Part shown: in pieces, positions 28,612 to 37,786 of the stretch | Layout of the letters: each line of letters opens with the position of its first letter | Numbering within the stretch: the stretch's first letter is position 1 | Source of the DNA: Anaeromicropila herbilytica | Lineage (GTDB): Bacteria; Bacillota; Clostridia; Lachnospirales; Lachnospiraceae | Assembly: GCF_016591975.1 (NCBI RefSeq) | Contig: NZ_AP024169.1 | Span: 2,085,001 to 2,149,000 of the forward strand | DNA: 64,000 nt | Direction: 5' to 3' | Translations under genes and position numbers: made by a program | Notes under the pieces: model-generated | Told to the model about the DNA's origin: nothing | Database searches by the model: none | What the model saw: only the letters and a program-made list of their open reading frames with translations

Positions 28612-29857
28612 TCATTTGATATTTTTTAGCCAATTACGTAGTATTGTAAATCTACGAATTAAGATTATATTAAGAGACAAGTTAACAATTATATTGATTA
28701 TATTTACAATGCTATTATTTACATTTTTGATTAGTACTTTGTCCATCCAGGCAGAACAGAAAAGTAGAATTCCGATAGGGGTAGTTGATTTAGACAAATC
28801 AACTATATCTAAGCATGTTATAAATAGAATGAAGAAAAATAATACTCTTTTTATCAAACAGGAATCGTTTAGCAAACTAAAAAAAGAGTTAGAAGCAGAT
28901 AGAATAGATTCAATCTATGTTATACAAAAAGGATTTGAACAAAATATTAAAAAGATTACAGATGATCATTTGATTAAAGTATATAATATGGAGGGTAAAG
29001 AAGATAATGAAATCCTTTCGGATATTGTAACTAGTGATTTCATCTATGATATATCTTTATGGAAAGGTGTCAATCTATATCTTAAATATGCGCAATCAGA
29101 TAGAAATCAAGAAGTTAATGAATATTTTGAGCTTGCTGGCCAAATAAATTCTACAGAAGAGGAGAATTTCAAATTTGATATTGAGTACAAACAAGTAGAT
29201 AAAAATCATAAGATTAGTAAAGAATATAAAAATGAATTCCTATACTATCAAATAATAATAGTTATTCTAGGTATGTTATTGGCGTTGTTAGAAATGTTTT
29301 TTACGACAAATCTATTGATTGAGAAAGAGAAAGGTATTACTAATCGCTTTCATATCATTCCTGGGTTTCGAAGAACATTTTTAGTCGGTAATTATATAGC
29401 AGTCTTTTTGGTTAATATAATACTTAGTGCTTTTTTTACAGTTTTAATTAACCAGACGATGAAGATTTCTAAAACTATTAATTTAATTGATATCTTCCAA
29501 GCAATTTTATTGTATTCTTGCGTGGTTGGAGGATTATTTTTAGTACTAGCTCATTATATTCGAAGCATAACTATATTTCAGATTTTAGGTTCAATATTTA
29601 TATTTCTTAACGGAATTACAGGCTTCTTGTCTGTTGCTGATAAATTGATTCATAGTCAATTATTAAAAATTTTTAAAATCACACCAAATAGTTTGTTTAT
29701 TCAGGATTTTACTGATATAATAATATATGGAAATGAGCATGCTAATAAGTATGATAGTAATACCGTACTATTGACTATTAATTGCATCATTATAATAATA
29801 TTATTAGTTCCTTTTTCATATTTCTTAGACAGAAGAAAAAGTATAACTAATATATGA
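28604..29857 (+). CDS. ABC-2 type permease subunit (second of pair)
   Basis: A 417-residue paralogue of the preceding protein with the same topology: N-terminal span (about 25-47), outside domain, then a membrane bundle containing EKEKGITNRFHIIPGFRRTFLVGNY. I chose ATG 28604 because GGAGG (28594-28598) precedes it inside the end of the upstream gene; the frame is open to 28559 but has no ribosome-binding site there. Overlap with both neighbours implies coupled translation. Confidence 0.87.
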   Translation: MSNHLIFFSQLRSIVNLRIKIILRDKLTIILIIFTMLLFTFLISTLSIQAEQKSRIPIGVVDLDKSTISKHVINRMKKNNTLFIKQESFSKLKKELEADRIDSIYVIQKGFEQNIKKITDDHLIKVYNMEGKEDNEILSDIVTSDFIYDISLWKGVNLYLKYAQSDRNQEVNEYFELAGQINSTEEENFKFDIEYKQVDKNHKISKEYKNEFLYYQIIIVILGMLLALLEMFFTTNLLIEKEKGITNRFHIIPGFRRTFLVGNYIAVFLVNIILSAFFTVLINQTMKISKTINLIDIFQAILLYSCVVGGLFLVLAHYIRSITIFQILGSIFIFLNGITGFLSVADKLIHSQLLKIFKITPNSLFIQDFTDIIIYGNEHANKYDSNTVLLTINCIIIIILLVPFSYFLDRRKSITNI

Positions 29858-29898
29858 CGAAAAAGATAAAGATTATATGTAAAGAAAGGCTAATGAAG

Positions 29899-31299
29899 AT
29901 GAGTAAAAAAAATATATGGAACAATTTAAAAGAAGGTCACGATTTAGAAGAAAATTTACCACGTTATGCAAATCATTTAATGACATCCTATTATCATTAT
30001 TCAATGATTAGATTATCAATGAATTACTATACTTTTTATGAAATCCTAGGCGCAAGTGAAGAAAAAGAAGTACTAGCACTTAGTGAGAAAATGAATGTAG
30101 TTCATGATATTATTAATAAATTAGTATTATCCAAGTTGGATGGTGAAGCAACAGAAGATTCTGTACAGAAGTTAGATGAATTACGTGGTGAAGTAATTAA
30201 GAAGATGAAAGTATTAACTTCATATATTGATATTTTTCAAAATTATGAGTATGTACTTAATCGTATGGAACATCGATTCAAAAAAGATTTAGAACCTATT
30301 AATGATGAAGCATTTGCACAAGAAATTATGCAATTTATTTTTAATACAAAAGATAGTGTGATTATCAATAGTAAGATTCAAGAAGTGATTGGTCAATTGC
30401 CAGTACGTATGACAAAAGCAAGATATTTTGAGATATTAAAAAATAGTTTATCTATGTATAAGGGATCAGAAAAAGAATCACTTGATAATTATTTATACAT
30501 GTTAAGAACAAGCTCTATGCTATATCAACCAGAGGGAATGAATGAATATTTCCCAGAGCTTATTAAAGTATCGGATGAGCTTAAAAATTTATCTTACAAA
30601 GATTTAGATGAAGAAGGCTATAAGAAATATGCAAATAAAATCGATGAGACTGCTGTGTATATAGGACAAATAATCGATGGTTATGCATTTATGCAAGAAG
30701 TATTAAATAATCTTTATACAGTCATATTATCAGCTCCTTATGTAATGAAAGAAAATAGTGATGACTTAACTTGTAAAGGTATCATAAAATTTGTTTATGA
30801 TCAATTTATGAAAGATCATTATGAAGATATTGAAGATAAGATTATTGATAAGTTAGAATCTTTAGAAGGACATCAAGAAGAAATATATGAAGAATATACG
30901 AATCTTGAAATGATTCTTAGTGAAGTGAAGGAAAAAAATTCTGCTGTTATTGAAAGTTTAATGTTAAGTAAGATATTCCATTCATTAGATGTAATTAAAT
31001 TATTGCTTTCTACTAGTTTATTTGTTGAATTAAATGAAGTGAAATTAAATGAAACAGTAGATGAAGCTTATCTTGAAAAGGTTACGACAGAATTAGTAAA
31101 TGAATTAACAGATTTATTTAAAAATTCAAGTCAATCAATTATGAGAGCAGTAGTTAGTAATACAATAAGCAAAATGCCAGTGTTCTTTTCAACTCCAGAT
31201 GAAGTTACAGAGTATGTTACATCATCTTTAAGTCAATGTAAAGATATGGCAGAGAAATATGCTTGTAGAGAATTAATACGAGATATAATGTCTGAATAA
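29899..31299 (+). CDS. Unknown helical cytoplasmic protein, last gene of the envelope locus
   Basis: I do not recognise this 466-residue protein. It is almost entirely helical and acidic, with no membrane span, signal or catalytic motif. The N-terminal part (MSKKNIWNNLKEGHDLEENLPRYANHLMTSYYHYSM...) and leucine/glutamate-rich repeats suggest a scaffold or regulator. ATG 29899 is chosen because GAAAGG lies 9 nt before it; an earlier ATG at 29854 overlaps the permease stop (ATGA) but lacks a ribosome-binding site. Operon position suggests a role with the two permeases. Confidence 0.75.
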   Translation: MSKKNIWNNLKEGHDLEENLPRYANHLMTSYYHYSMIRLSMNYYTFYEILGASEEKEVLALSEKMNVVHDIINKLVLSKLDGEATEDSVQKLDELRGEVIKKMKVLTSYIDIFQNYEYVLNRMEHRFKKDLEPINDEAFAQEIMQFIFNTKDSVIINSKIQEVIGQLPVRMTKARYFEILKNSLSMYKGSEKESLDNYLYMLRTSSMLYQPEGMNEYFPELIKVSDELKNLSYKDLDEEGYKKYANKIDETAVYIGQIIDGYAFMQEVLNNLYTVILSAPYVMKENSDDLTCKGIIKFVYDQFMKDHYEDIEDKIIDKLESLEGHQEEIYEEYTNLEMILSEVKEKNSAVIESLMLSKIFHSLDVIKLLLSTSLFVELNEVKLNETVDEAYLEKVTTELVNELTDLFKNSSQSIMRAVVSNTISKMPVFFSTPDEVTEYVTSSLSQCKDMAEKYACRELIRDIMSE

Positions 31300-31323
31300 G
31301 CTGACTCATGTATTTATGAAATA

Positions 31324-31351
31324 TATGCGTGCGGGTAAAATCGCACGCATA
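31324..31351. terminator. GC-rich hairpin after the envelope locus
   Basis: TATGCGTGCG (31324-31333) and CGCACGCATA (31342-31351) with loop GGTAAAAT. The stem is far more GC-rich than the surroundings, but no T tract follows on either strand, so it may be an RNA-stabilising element or protein site rather than a classical terminator. Confidence 0.5.
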
Positions 31352-31447
31352 AAATATAAATGGATGTAATGTCATTAATGTGTAAAAATAATAATAAATG
31401 GAATACTAAGAATTAAGATAATGAAAGCTTAAGTCAGGAAGGTTATT

Positions 31448-31768
31448 ATGATAAGATGGTATAACAAACTTTATACAGATACTTTGGCTGGGAAAAAGCA
31501 AAAGAAAATTAGAAAAATAATTGAAGCTGGTAAAGTATCTGTTGGTGTCTATGTAATTGCATTTGCTTCCAATAGTCAGAATTTATTTGATATTTTTAGT
31601 GCAAATGAATTGCTATTTCCACATATGAAAAGAATGGACCATGATATTATTGGAATAGCATATACAAGAGAGGGTGCAATTTATCTTCTTCAGGAAATTA
31701 TAGAAGAAATCTATCATAATACAGGTGGATTAGATGCAAGGAGTTATCTAAAATTTGATGAATACTAG
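31448..31768 (+). CDS. Conserved-looking 106-residue protein of unknown function
   Basis: A small cytoplasmic protein with a basic N-terminus (NKLYTDTLAGKKQKKIRKIIEAGK) and an alpha/beta-looking remainder (DIIGIAYTREGAIYLLQEIIEEI). No motif recognised. AGGAAGG precedes ATG with good spacing, and the DUF2953 gene starts 17 bp after its stop, so it is probably transcribed with the sporulation pair that follows. Confidence 0.7.
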   Translation: MIRWYNKLYTDTLAGKKQKKIRKIIEAGKVSVGVYVIAFASNSQNLFDIFSANELLFPHMKRMDHDIIGIAYTREGAIYLLQEIIEEIYHNTGGLDARSYLKFDEY

Positions 31769-31785
31769 AGCTAGGATGTGAGAGA

Positions 31786-32931
31786 ATGCTACATGTTTTA
31801 TTAATAATTTTAAAAGTAATAGGAATCATTTTAGCGGTAGCTCTTGGTATCATATTAGTTAGTTTAATATGCATTCTTTTTGTCCCAGTTCGATATAAAA
31901 TAGAAGCTAAAAAGAAAGAAGATATATGCGCAAGAGGTAGGATAAGTTGGCTGTGTTCAGTCCTTTTAATTAAAATATTATATGAAAAGGAAAAACTAGG
32001 TATACAGTTAAGAGTATTTGGATATTGCATCTATGATTCAGATTCAGAAAAAAGAATTAGAAAAAGAAATAAGAAGAGTGTTAAGAAAAAGAAAAAAACG
32101 AAAAAGAAAAAAGCTAATAAAAGAAAAGATAATAAACGAATAGAAGATAAGCAGAATGAGAAAAAACAGATTAAAGAAAGACAAATAAGAGAAAAGCAAG
32201 TAGCTATTAAGAAAGAAAAGGAAATAGAAGAGCCAAAAGATAACATGAATGATTGGCATAAACAAGAGAAAAGTAGCTTAATTGCAAAAGATAGAATAAT
32301 ACAGAGTCGTGTTAAGTTAGACGGTATAGTTACTGATGATGAAGATAATGATTTGAAAATAGATATTGATATAATAAAAGACAATGATATATTAAAAGAT
32401 AATAATCGTATTGATGATAACATTGAAATTGTAGATGATGTTCGAATTGATGAAACAATTCTAGATAAGATTAAAAATAAAATTAATAATTTAAAAAACA
32501 AATGGAATAGTTTTTTAGAAAAATTAAAACATATAAAAAATGCTATAAAAAACATATGGGCTAAATTTTCTGAAATACTTAAGTTTCTGAAAGATGAACA
32601 GAATAAAGCTGGATTATTGCGTGGTTTTCAAAGTCTAAGAAAATTATTAAAGCATCTTTATCCTAAAAAGTTAAAATTACAATTAAAATATGGTACTGGA
32701 GATCCTTGTAGCACAGGGCAGATATTAGCTATACTATCAATGTTATATCCAGTGTATAATGGCAATATCCAGGTTATTCCTTGTTTTGAAGAACAAATCT
32801 TAGAATTTAATTTAGAAGCACTAGGAAGAATAAGAATTATTTCATTACTAATAATATGTATTAAGTTAATTAGAGACAAAAACTTTAAATATTTAATAAA
32901 AAGTATACAAAAAATAAAGGAGGAGTTATAA
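31786..32931 (+). CDS. ytfI: DUF2953 protein, YtfI-like
   Basis: A 381-residue protein: one N-terminal membrane anchor (about 4-33), a DUF2953-type beta region (FVPVRYKIEAKKKE...GRISWLCSVLLIKI), a very long Lys/Glu/Asp-rich linker (about 85-235) and a C-terminal region KKLKLQLKYGTGDPCSTGQILAILSMLYP typical of the family. It is directly followed by ytfJ (TAA then ATG), the same order as Bacillus ytfI-ytfJ, supporting the assignment. The linker is much longer than in Bacillus. Function is unknown; presumably expressed in sporulation. Confidence 0.85.
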   Translation: MLHVLLIILKVIGIILAVALGIILVSLICILFVPVRYKIEAKKKEDICARGRISWLCSVLLIKILYEKEKLGIQLRVFGYCIYDSDSEKRIRKRNKKSVKKKKKTKKKKANKRKDNKRIEDKQNEKKQIKERQIREKQVAIKKEKEIEEPKDNMNDWHKQEKSSLIAKDRIIQSRVKLDGIVTDDEDNDLKIDIDIIKDNDILKDNNRIDDNIEIVDDVRIDETILDKIKNKINNLKNKWNSFLEKLKHIKNAIKNIWAKFSEILKFLKDEQNKAGLLRGFQSLRKLLKHLYPKKLKLQLKYGTGDPCSTGQILAILSMLYPVYNGNIQVIPCFEEQILEFNLEALGRIRIISLLIICIKLIRDKNFKYLIKSIQKIKEEL

Positions 32932-33297
32932 ATGGCAGACAATAATTTTAACTCAACAGTTGAATCACTTTTTAAGGGGATGGATAGCTTTATTACAACA
33001 AAGACTGTTGTTGGAGAGGCTATTACATTTGATGATGGAACAATTATACTTCCACTTGTTGACGTGAGTTTCGGTGTAGGAGCAGGTGCATTTCATGAAG
33101 AAGATAAGAAAAAGAATAACGGTGGTGGAGGTATGGGTGGTAAGATTACGCCTAGTGCCGTTCTTGTTATTCAGAACGGAGAGACTCGTTTAGTTAATAT
33201 TAAGAATCAAGATGGTTTAACAAAAGTTCTTGACATGGTTCCTGATTTTCTTAATAAATTTACAAAAAATAAGGGAGAAAGTGATTCAGAAGAATAA
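32932..33297 (+). CDS. ytfJ: Sporulation protein YtfJ/GerW
   Basis: A 121-residue spore protein with the family core TVVGEAITFDDGTIILPLVDVSFGVGAGAF, a Gly-rich loop GGGGMGG and ITPSAVLVIQNGETRLV. In Bacillus the homologue (GerW) is made in the forespore and affects germination. AAAGGAGG sits inside the end of ytfI; the two genes abut exactly, so they are one operon. Confidence 0.93.
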   Translation: MADNNFNSTVESLFKGMDSFITTKTVVGEAITFDDGTIILPLVDVSFGVGAGAFHEEDKKKNNGGGGMGGKITPSAVLVIQNGETRLVNIKNQDGLTKVLDMVPDFLNKFTKNKGESDSEE

Positions 33298-33454
33298 TAA
33301 GATCGAATAAATAATTTTCTATATAGGTAGTATATAATACTGATTAAGTGTATAAAAGTCGTTTTAAAACTTATATTTCGACAGTTAATCATATACTGTA
33401 TGGTGAAAAATGAGGAATGTTAGTATATTTGTTATAAAATAATTAAAAATATGC

Positions 33455-33483
33455 TTGCATTATCAAGTCTCTTCTGATAAAAT
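33455..33483 (+). promoter_or_regulatory. Promoter of rpmB
   Basis: TTGCAT (33455-33460), 17-bp spacer, TAAAAT (33478-33483) with TGA just upstream (extended -10). It is 53 bp before the rpmB ATG. Confidence 0.65.
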
Positions 33484-33536
33484 AATCTTTGTTTGTAGGT
33501 CAATAGATCTAAATAACCTTAAGGAGGTGCTTTTTA

Positions 33537-33722
33537 ATGGCTAAATGCGCAATTTGTGATAAGGGTGCTCACTTCGGTATAGCAGTGAGTCATTCACATA
33601 GAAGAACAAATAAAATGTGGAAATCTAATGTTAAATCTGTTAAAGTTAAGGTTAACGGTGCAGCAAAGAAAATGTATGTTTGTACTGCTTGTTTAAGATC
33701 AGGTAAAGTAGAACGTGCTTAA
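33537..33722 (+). CDS. rpmB: 50S ribosomal protein L28
   Basis: A 61-residue basic protein, MAKCAICDKGAHFG at the start and VCTACLRSGKV near the end: the CxxC pairs (C4/C7 and C48-region pair) of the zinc-binding form of L28. AAGGAGG precedes ATG. It has its own promoter and a strong terminator. Its position next to asp23-fakA matches the common Firmicutes order. Confidence 0.97.
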   Translation: MAKCAICDKGAHFGIAVSHSHRRTNKMWKSNVKSVKVKVNGAAKKMYVCTACLRSGKVERA

Positions 33723-33736
33723 TGATTTCTTTCATG

Positions 33737-33774
33737 AAGTATAGCCTCAGCATATATGCTGAGGCTATACTTTT
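33737..33774 (+). terminator. Terminator of rpmB
   Basis: AAGTATAGCCTCAGC, loop ATATAT, GCTGAGGCTATACTT: a perfect 15-bp stem followed by TT. It also faces the small minus-strand gene and may act in both directions. Confidence 0.88.
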
Positions 33775-33818
33775 GCGTTAAAGTATCGTATTTAAAAAAG
33801 TACTATAGTAGTAAATAA

Positions 33819-33956
33819 CTAGCAGCTAAAAAGGTTATATCCTAAGACAAGACATAAAATAATAATACATATTGCTAAAAAACCATTTGTAATAAAGAGC
33901 ATAATAGTCATACCGATTGCTATCCAGAATAAGATGAATCCTAACATTCTTTTCAT
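33819..33956 (-). CDS. 45-residue small membrane protein
   Basis: On the minus strand ATG at 33956 reads to TAG at 33819. The product starts MKRMLGFILFWIAIG, has a continuous hydrophobic body that can make one or two spans, and ends GYNLFSC. GGATGTGAT lies 6 nt before the ATG, one mismatch from the ideal site. It lies between rpmB and asp23, antisense to both. Hydrophobicity, charge at the N-terminus and the ribosome-binding site make it a credible short gene; function unknown. Confidence 0.7.
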   Translation of the reverse strand: MKRMLGFILFWIAIGMTIMLFITNGFLAICIIILCLVLGYNLFSC

Positions 33957-34105
33957 AATATCACATCCATTGAGATAAGTAATCTTGATTTATAATAGTT
34001 ACGTAATTGATTGGAATGAGTAATTACAACTGATGATTACTTATACATATATAACTATGTATATGCGGGGTGTAAGAAGATTTTGATAAAAATTTGATAT
34101 TAAGA

Positions 34106-34131
34106 AAGATCAATAATTATTTATTGATCTT
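34106..34131. promoter_or_regulatory. Hairpin upstream of asp23
   Basis: AAGATCAATAA-TTAT-TTATTGATCTT, an 11-bp perfect stem, without a T tract on the plus strand. It lies between the divergent 45-residue gene and asp23 and could be an operator for either. The rest of 33957-34387 is AT-rich; TATAAT at 34238-34243 is a possible -10 for asp23 without a good -35. Confidence 0.4.
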
Positions 34132-34387
34132 AAGTAATTTTACATAATCAGATAGATATCTTTGGTTGATTACGGTAGCTAATCCTATGTATGACAAATT
34201 ATTTAAATTATATATTTCATTTTTTCTAGATTAAGGGTATAATATAGTTAACTATTTTTTGTTTTATAGAATAAGTTATATTACTGTGAAGTTCGCAAAT
34301 ATCGATAAAGTTTATAAAACAATATTTCGTTAAGTTTTATGTGTTTGCAAAAGTCGCACATTATTTTTATAAATTGGAGGTATAATT

Positions 34388-34744
34388 ATGAAAGGACATA
34401 TGAATACTCAAATCGGTGAAGTTTTAATAGAACATGAAGTAATGGCAAAATATGCAGGTTCAGCAGCAATTGAGTGCTTTGGTGTTGTTGGAATGGCATC
34501 AGTAAATATGAAAGATGGAATTGTAAAACTTCTTAAACGTGATAACTTAAGCCATGGAGTAAATGTATCAGTAGAAGGTAATAAGTTAACAATTGATTTA
34601 CACATTATTGTGGCTTATGGAGTTAGTATTTCTGCTGTATCTGACAACTTAATTAATAATGTTCAATATAAAGTTGAAGAATTTACAGGTATGGAAGTTG
34701 AAAAAATAAATGTATTTGTGGAAGGCGTTAGAGTATTAGACTAA
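34388..34744 (+). CDS. Asp23/Gls24 family protein (YloU-like)
   Basis: A 118-residue protein with the Asp23/Gls24 fold: GEVLIEHEVMAKYAGSAAIECFGVVGM at the start and INVFVEGVRVLD at the end. YloU-type members are encoded next to the fatty acid kinase FakA, as here (38-bp gap). The precise job is unknown; relatives are envelope-associated stress proteins. TTGGAGGTATAATT precedes ATG. Confidence 0.93.
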   Translation: MKGHMNTQIGEVLIEHEVMAKYAGSAAIECFGVVGMASVNMKDGIVKLLKRDNLSHGVNVSVEGNKLTIDLHIIVAYGVSISAVSDNLINNVQYKVEEFTGMEVEKINVFVEGVRVLD

Positions 34745-34782
34745 TGCACGAGATATATTGTTACAATTAAGGAGGAACGAAA

Positions 34783-36453
34783 TTGATTATAAATACAATA
34801 GATGCTAAGATGCTTCAAAAATTATTTTTAGCTGGAGCAAAAAGCATTGAAGCTAAGAAAGAATATATAAATGAGTTAAATGTATTCCCAGTACCAGATG
34901 GTGATACAGGAACAAATATGACATTAACTATTTTATCAGCAGCCAAAGAAGTAAGTAAAATAGAGGAACCAACCATTGCTTCTTTAGCCAAAGCAATCTC
35001 AAGTGGATCATTAAGAGGAGCAAGAGGTAACTCAGGTGTAATCTTATCTCAATTATTTAGAGGATTCACAAGAGAGATAGGGGAAGTTGAAGCAATTAAT
35101 GTATCAATCATGTCAAATGCCTTCCAAAGAGCAGTAGAAACAGCTTATAAAGCTGTAATGAAGCCTAAAGAAGGAACAATATTAACAGTTGCACGTGGTG
35201 GTGCTGAAAAGGCAGCAGAATTAGCAAATAAAACAGATGATTTAGTTTATTTTTGCGAAGAAGTATTAAAGCATATGAAGCTTGTCTTAAGTCAAACACC
35301 AGATCTTCTACCAGTATTAAAAGAAGCAGGTGTAGTTGATTCAGGTGGTCAAGGATTATTAGCAGTTCTTGAAGGTGCTTATGATGCATTATTAGGAAAA
35401 GAAGTGAATTTTGAAGTTGTTGAATCTTCAAAATCAGTAACGATAGATAATGAATCAGGAATAGAAGCAGACATTAAATTTGGATATTGTACTGAATTTA
35501 TTATTATGCTTGAAAAAGAATATAATGAAAATACAGAACATGAATTAAAGAAATATCTTTCTTCCATTGGTGATTCTCTAGTAGTAGTATCAGATGAGGA
35601 TATCGTTAAAGTTCATGTACATACTAACGATCCAGGTCTTGCTATTCAAAGAGGTCTTAGTCTTGGATCACTTACTAGTATGAAGATTGATAACATGCGT
35701 GAAGAACATCAAGAGAAGTTAATCAAGGAAGCTGAAAAAGTTAGCAAGGAACAAGAAGCTGTTCAAGCCACAGAAGTTAAGAATGAAAAAAGAAAAGAAT
35801 TTGGATTTATTGCTGTATCCATAGGTGAAGGAATAAATGAAATCTTTAAAGGACTTGGAGTTGACTACTTAATTGAAGGTGGTCAAACAATGAATCCAAG
35901 TACAGAAGATATGTTAAATGCAATTGAGAAAGTAAATGCAGATACAATCTTCATCTTACCAAATAACAAAAATATCATTCTTGCAGCAGAACAAGCTAGA
36001 GATTTAACAGAAGATAAAAATATTGTTGTAATTCCTTCTAAGACAGTACCACAAGGTATTGCTGCAGTAATTAACTTTGTATTTGATAAATCAGTTGAAG
36101 ATAATACAACAAGAATGAATGATGAAATGAAAAAAATCAAAACTGGTCAAGTTACTTATGCAGTACGTGATACAAGTATTGATGGAAAAGAAATCAAAGT
36201 TGGTAACATCATGGGTATTGGAGACCAAGGTATCTTATCTGTCAAGACTGAGATTGATGAAGCTACTATAGAATTAATAGATTCTTTAGTTGACGAAGAT
36301 TCTGAACTAATTAGTATTTATTATGGACAAGAGATAGAGGAAACTACTGCAAATGCACTTTCAGAACAAATCATGGAGAAATATCCTGAGATTGATGTTG
36401 AAGTTCATTCAGGTGGACAGCCAATATACTATTATGTATTGTCTGTAGAATAA
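34783..36453 (+). CDS. fakA: Fatty acid kinase catalytic subunit FakA (DAK domain, YloV-like)
   Basis: A 556-residue protein. Residues 1-200 are a DhaL-type kinase domain with the ATP/Mg motif PVPDGDTGTNMT (D39, D41) and SLRGARGNSGVILSQ. A middle linker and a C-terminal domain (about 310-556) complete the FakA form. FakA phosphorylates fatty acids delivered by FakB proteins. The start is TTG at 34783 after AAGGAGGAACG; the next ATG (34810) would remove conserved residues. It forms an operon with the Asp23 gene. Confidence 0.93.
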   Translation: MIINTIDAKMLQKLFLAGAKSIEAKKEYINELNVFPVPDGDTGTNMTLTILSAAKEVSKIEEPTIASLAKAISSGSLRGARGNSGVILSQLFRGFTREIGEVEAINVSIMSNAFQRAVETAYKAVMKPKEGTILTVARGGAEKAAELANKTDDLVYFCEEVLKHMKLVLSQTPDLLPVLKEAGVVDSGGQGLLAVLEGAYDALLGKEVNFEVVESSKSVTIDNESGIEADIKFGYCTEFIIMLEKEYNENTEHELKKYLSSIGDSLVVVSDEDIVKVHVHTNDPGLAIQRGLSLGSLTSMKIDNMREEHQEKLIKEAEKVSKEQEAVQATEVKNEKRKEFGFIAVSIGEGINEIFKGLGVDYLIEGGQTMNPSTEDMLNAIEKVNADTIFILPNNKNIILAAEQARDLTEDKNIVVIPSKTVPQGIAAVINFVFDKSVEDNTTRMNDEMKKIKTGQVTYAVRDTSIDGKEIKVGNIMGIGDQGILSVKTEIDEATIELIDSLVDEDSELISIYYGQEIEETTANALSEQIMEKYPEIDVEVHSGGQPIYYYVLSVE

Positions 36454-36690
36454 AATATATTATATACTCAATAGTTTACAATTAATGCTTTTAAAAATTA
36501 ATTTTATATATGATAAAAGCATTTAGAAAATATAAAAACATTTATGTATACTCCTGACTGTATTGTTGAAATGATTCAATGCAGTTGGAGGGCATAGATG
36601 TTTTATTTTTTAATTATTATAAAAAGAGTGAAATAAAAGGAATTTTACACACTAGCCTACATGCCTGGGACTTGCTCGAAGGCCTAAATT

Positions 36691-36721
36691 CAATGTGTGA
36701 AATGCTTTATTTCACACATTG
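36691..36721. repeat. Dispersed stem-loop, copy 1 (before the PfkB gene)
   Basis: CAATGTGTGAAAT, loop GCTTT, ATTTCACACATTG: a perfect 13-bp stem. The core GTGTGAAATGCTTT...ATTTCACAC recurs at 60344-60370 before ackA. Other than this and a related GTGAAAT/ATTTTACAC pair just upstream, the gap 36454-36757 shows nothing clear. Confidence 0.7.
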
Positions 36722-36757
36722 ACTGCAAGTCGCATAAAGCGACAAATGGGAGGCATT

Positions 36758-37684
36758 ATGAAAAAAGTTTTGGTAATTGGAGCTACGGCATTAGATATGA
36801 TTATTAACATCGAACATCTTCCTAAGACAACAGAAGATCAGCATATCCTGTCACAATCTATGGCTTTGGGAGGACAAGCTTATAATGTATCAGATATATT
36901 AAGACATTTTAAGATTCCATATACTCTGATATCTCCTATTGGAAACGGCATGTATGCAAGAATAGTGGAAGAGAAGTTAAAAGAAAAAGGAATAGTAAGT
37001 CCAATTCATATTATGGATGGTGATAATGGTTTCTGTTTATGCATGGTAGAAGCAAGTGGGGAAAGAACATTTTTGTCCTACCATGGTGTTGAATATAGAT
37101 TTAAAAAGGATTGGATGAACGCATTTAATTTGGAGGATTATGATAGTGTATACATATCGGGTCTTGAGATTGAAGAAGAGACTGGTATTGAAATCATCGA
37201 ATTATTAGAAGAAATAAAGGGTAAAATGAATCCAACAATTTATTTTGCACCAGGCCCTAGAATCAATGTAATCCATGAAGAAAAGATGAGTAGGTTATTT
37301 TCGCTTAATCCAATTCTTCACCTAAATGAAGAAGAAGTTATGAGTTATAGTGGTAGTAAAGATATTAAAGATGCGATACGACAAATATTCCAGAAAACAA
37401 ATAATACTGTATTCGTCACATTAGGAGAAAAGGGCGTATACTGTTATAATGAGGAATGTGAGGTAACGGTTCCTACAGATAAAGCAAAAGTTGTAGATAC
37501 AATTGGAGCTGGAGACTCTCATATGGGAGCTGTGATTTGCGGGATTAAGATGGGATTATCTATTGATAAAGTGTTATTTCAAGCTAATAAAGTATCACGA
37601 GAAGTAGTACAGGTACAAGGAGCAACTTTAAATGATGAACAATTTAAAAAAGTAGTCTTAGAAAGTTGCCAGACTGGATTTTGA
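36758..37684 (+). CDS. PfkB-family carbohydrate kinase
   Basis: A 308-residue ribokinase-fold enzyme. It has an N-terminal substrate segment (GGQAYNVSDILRHF) and the signature DTIGAGDSHMGAVICG near residue 250 with the catalytic Asp and anion hole. Substrate cannot be told; sugars or nucleosides are usual. ATG 36758 follows GGGAGG (36748-36753). The frame extends to a TTG at 36719, but that start lies inside the stem-loop at 36691-36721 and is rejected. It sits between fakA and recG. Confidence 0.9.
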   Translation: MKKVLVIGATALDMIINIEHLPKTTEDQHILSQSMALGGQAYNVSDILRHFKIPYTLISPIGNGMYARIVEEKLKEKGIVSPIHIMDGDNGFCLCMVEASGERTFLSYHGVEYRFKKDWMNAFNLEDYDSVYISGLEIEEETGIEIIELLEEIKGKMNPTIYFAPGPRINVIHEEKMSRLFSLNPILHLNEEEVMSYSGSKDIKDAIRQIFQKTNNTVFVTLGEKGVYCYNEECEVTVPTDKAKVVDTIGAGDSHMGAVICGIKMGLSIDKVLFQANKVSREVVQVQGATLNDEQFKKVVLESCQTGF

Positions 37685-37786
37685 AACAGCTCATTTGTCA
37701 GGCAACTCATATATATTTAAATATATTAACATAGAATAAAAATAAAATTAAATTTAACATAGAAGTAATCAATTGGGGTGAAAGTC

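Noticed and set aside
32031..32555. 174-codon minus-strand frame rich in Phe, Ser and Leu
   Set aside because: Complement of the Lys-rich linker of the DUF2953 gene.
36719..36757. TTG start for the PfkB kinase
   Set aside because: It lies in the conserved stem-loop, and GGGAGG precedes the later ATG.
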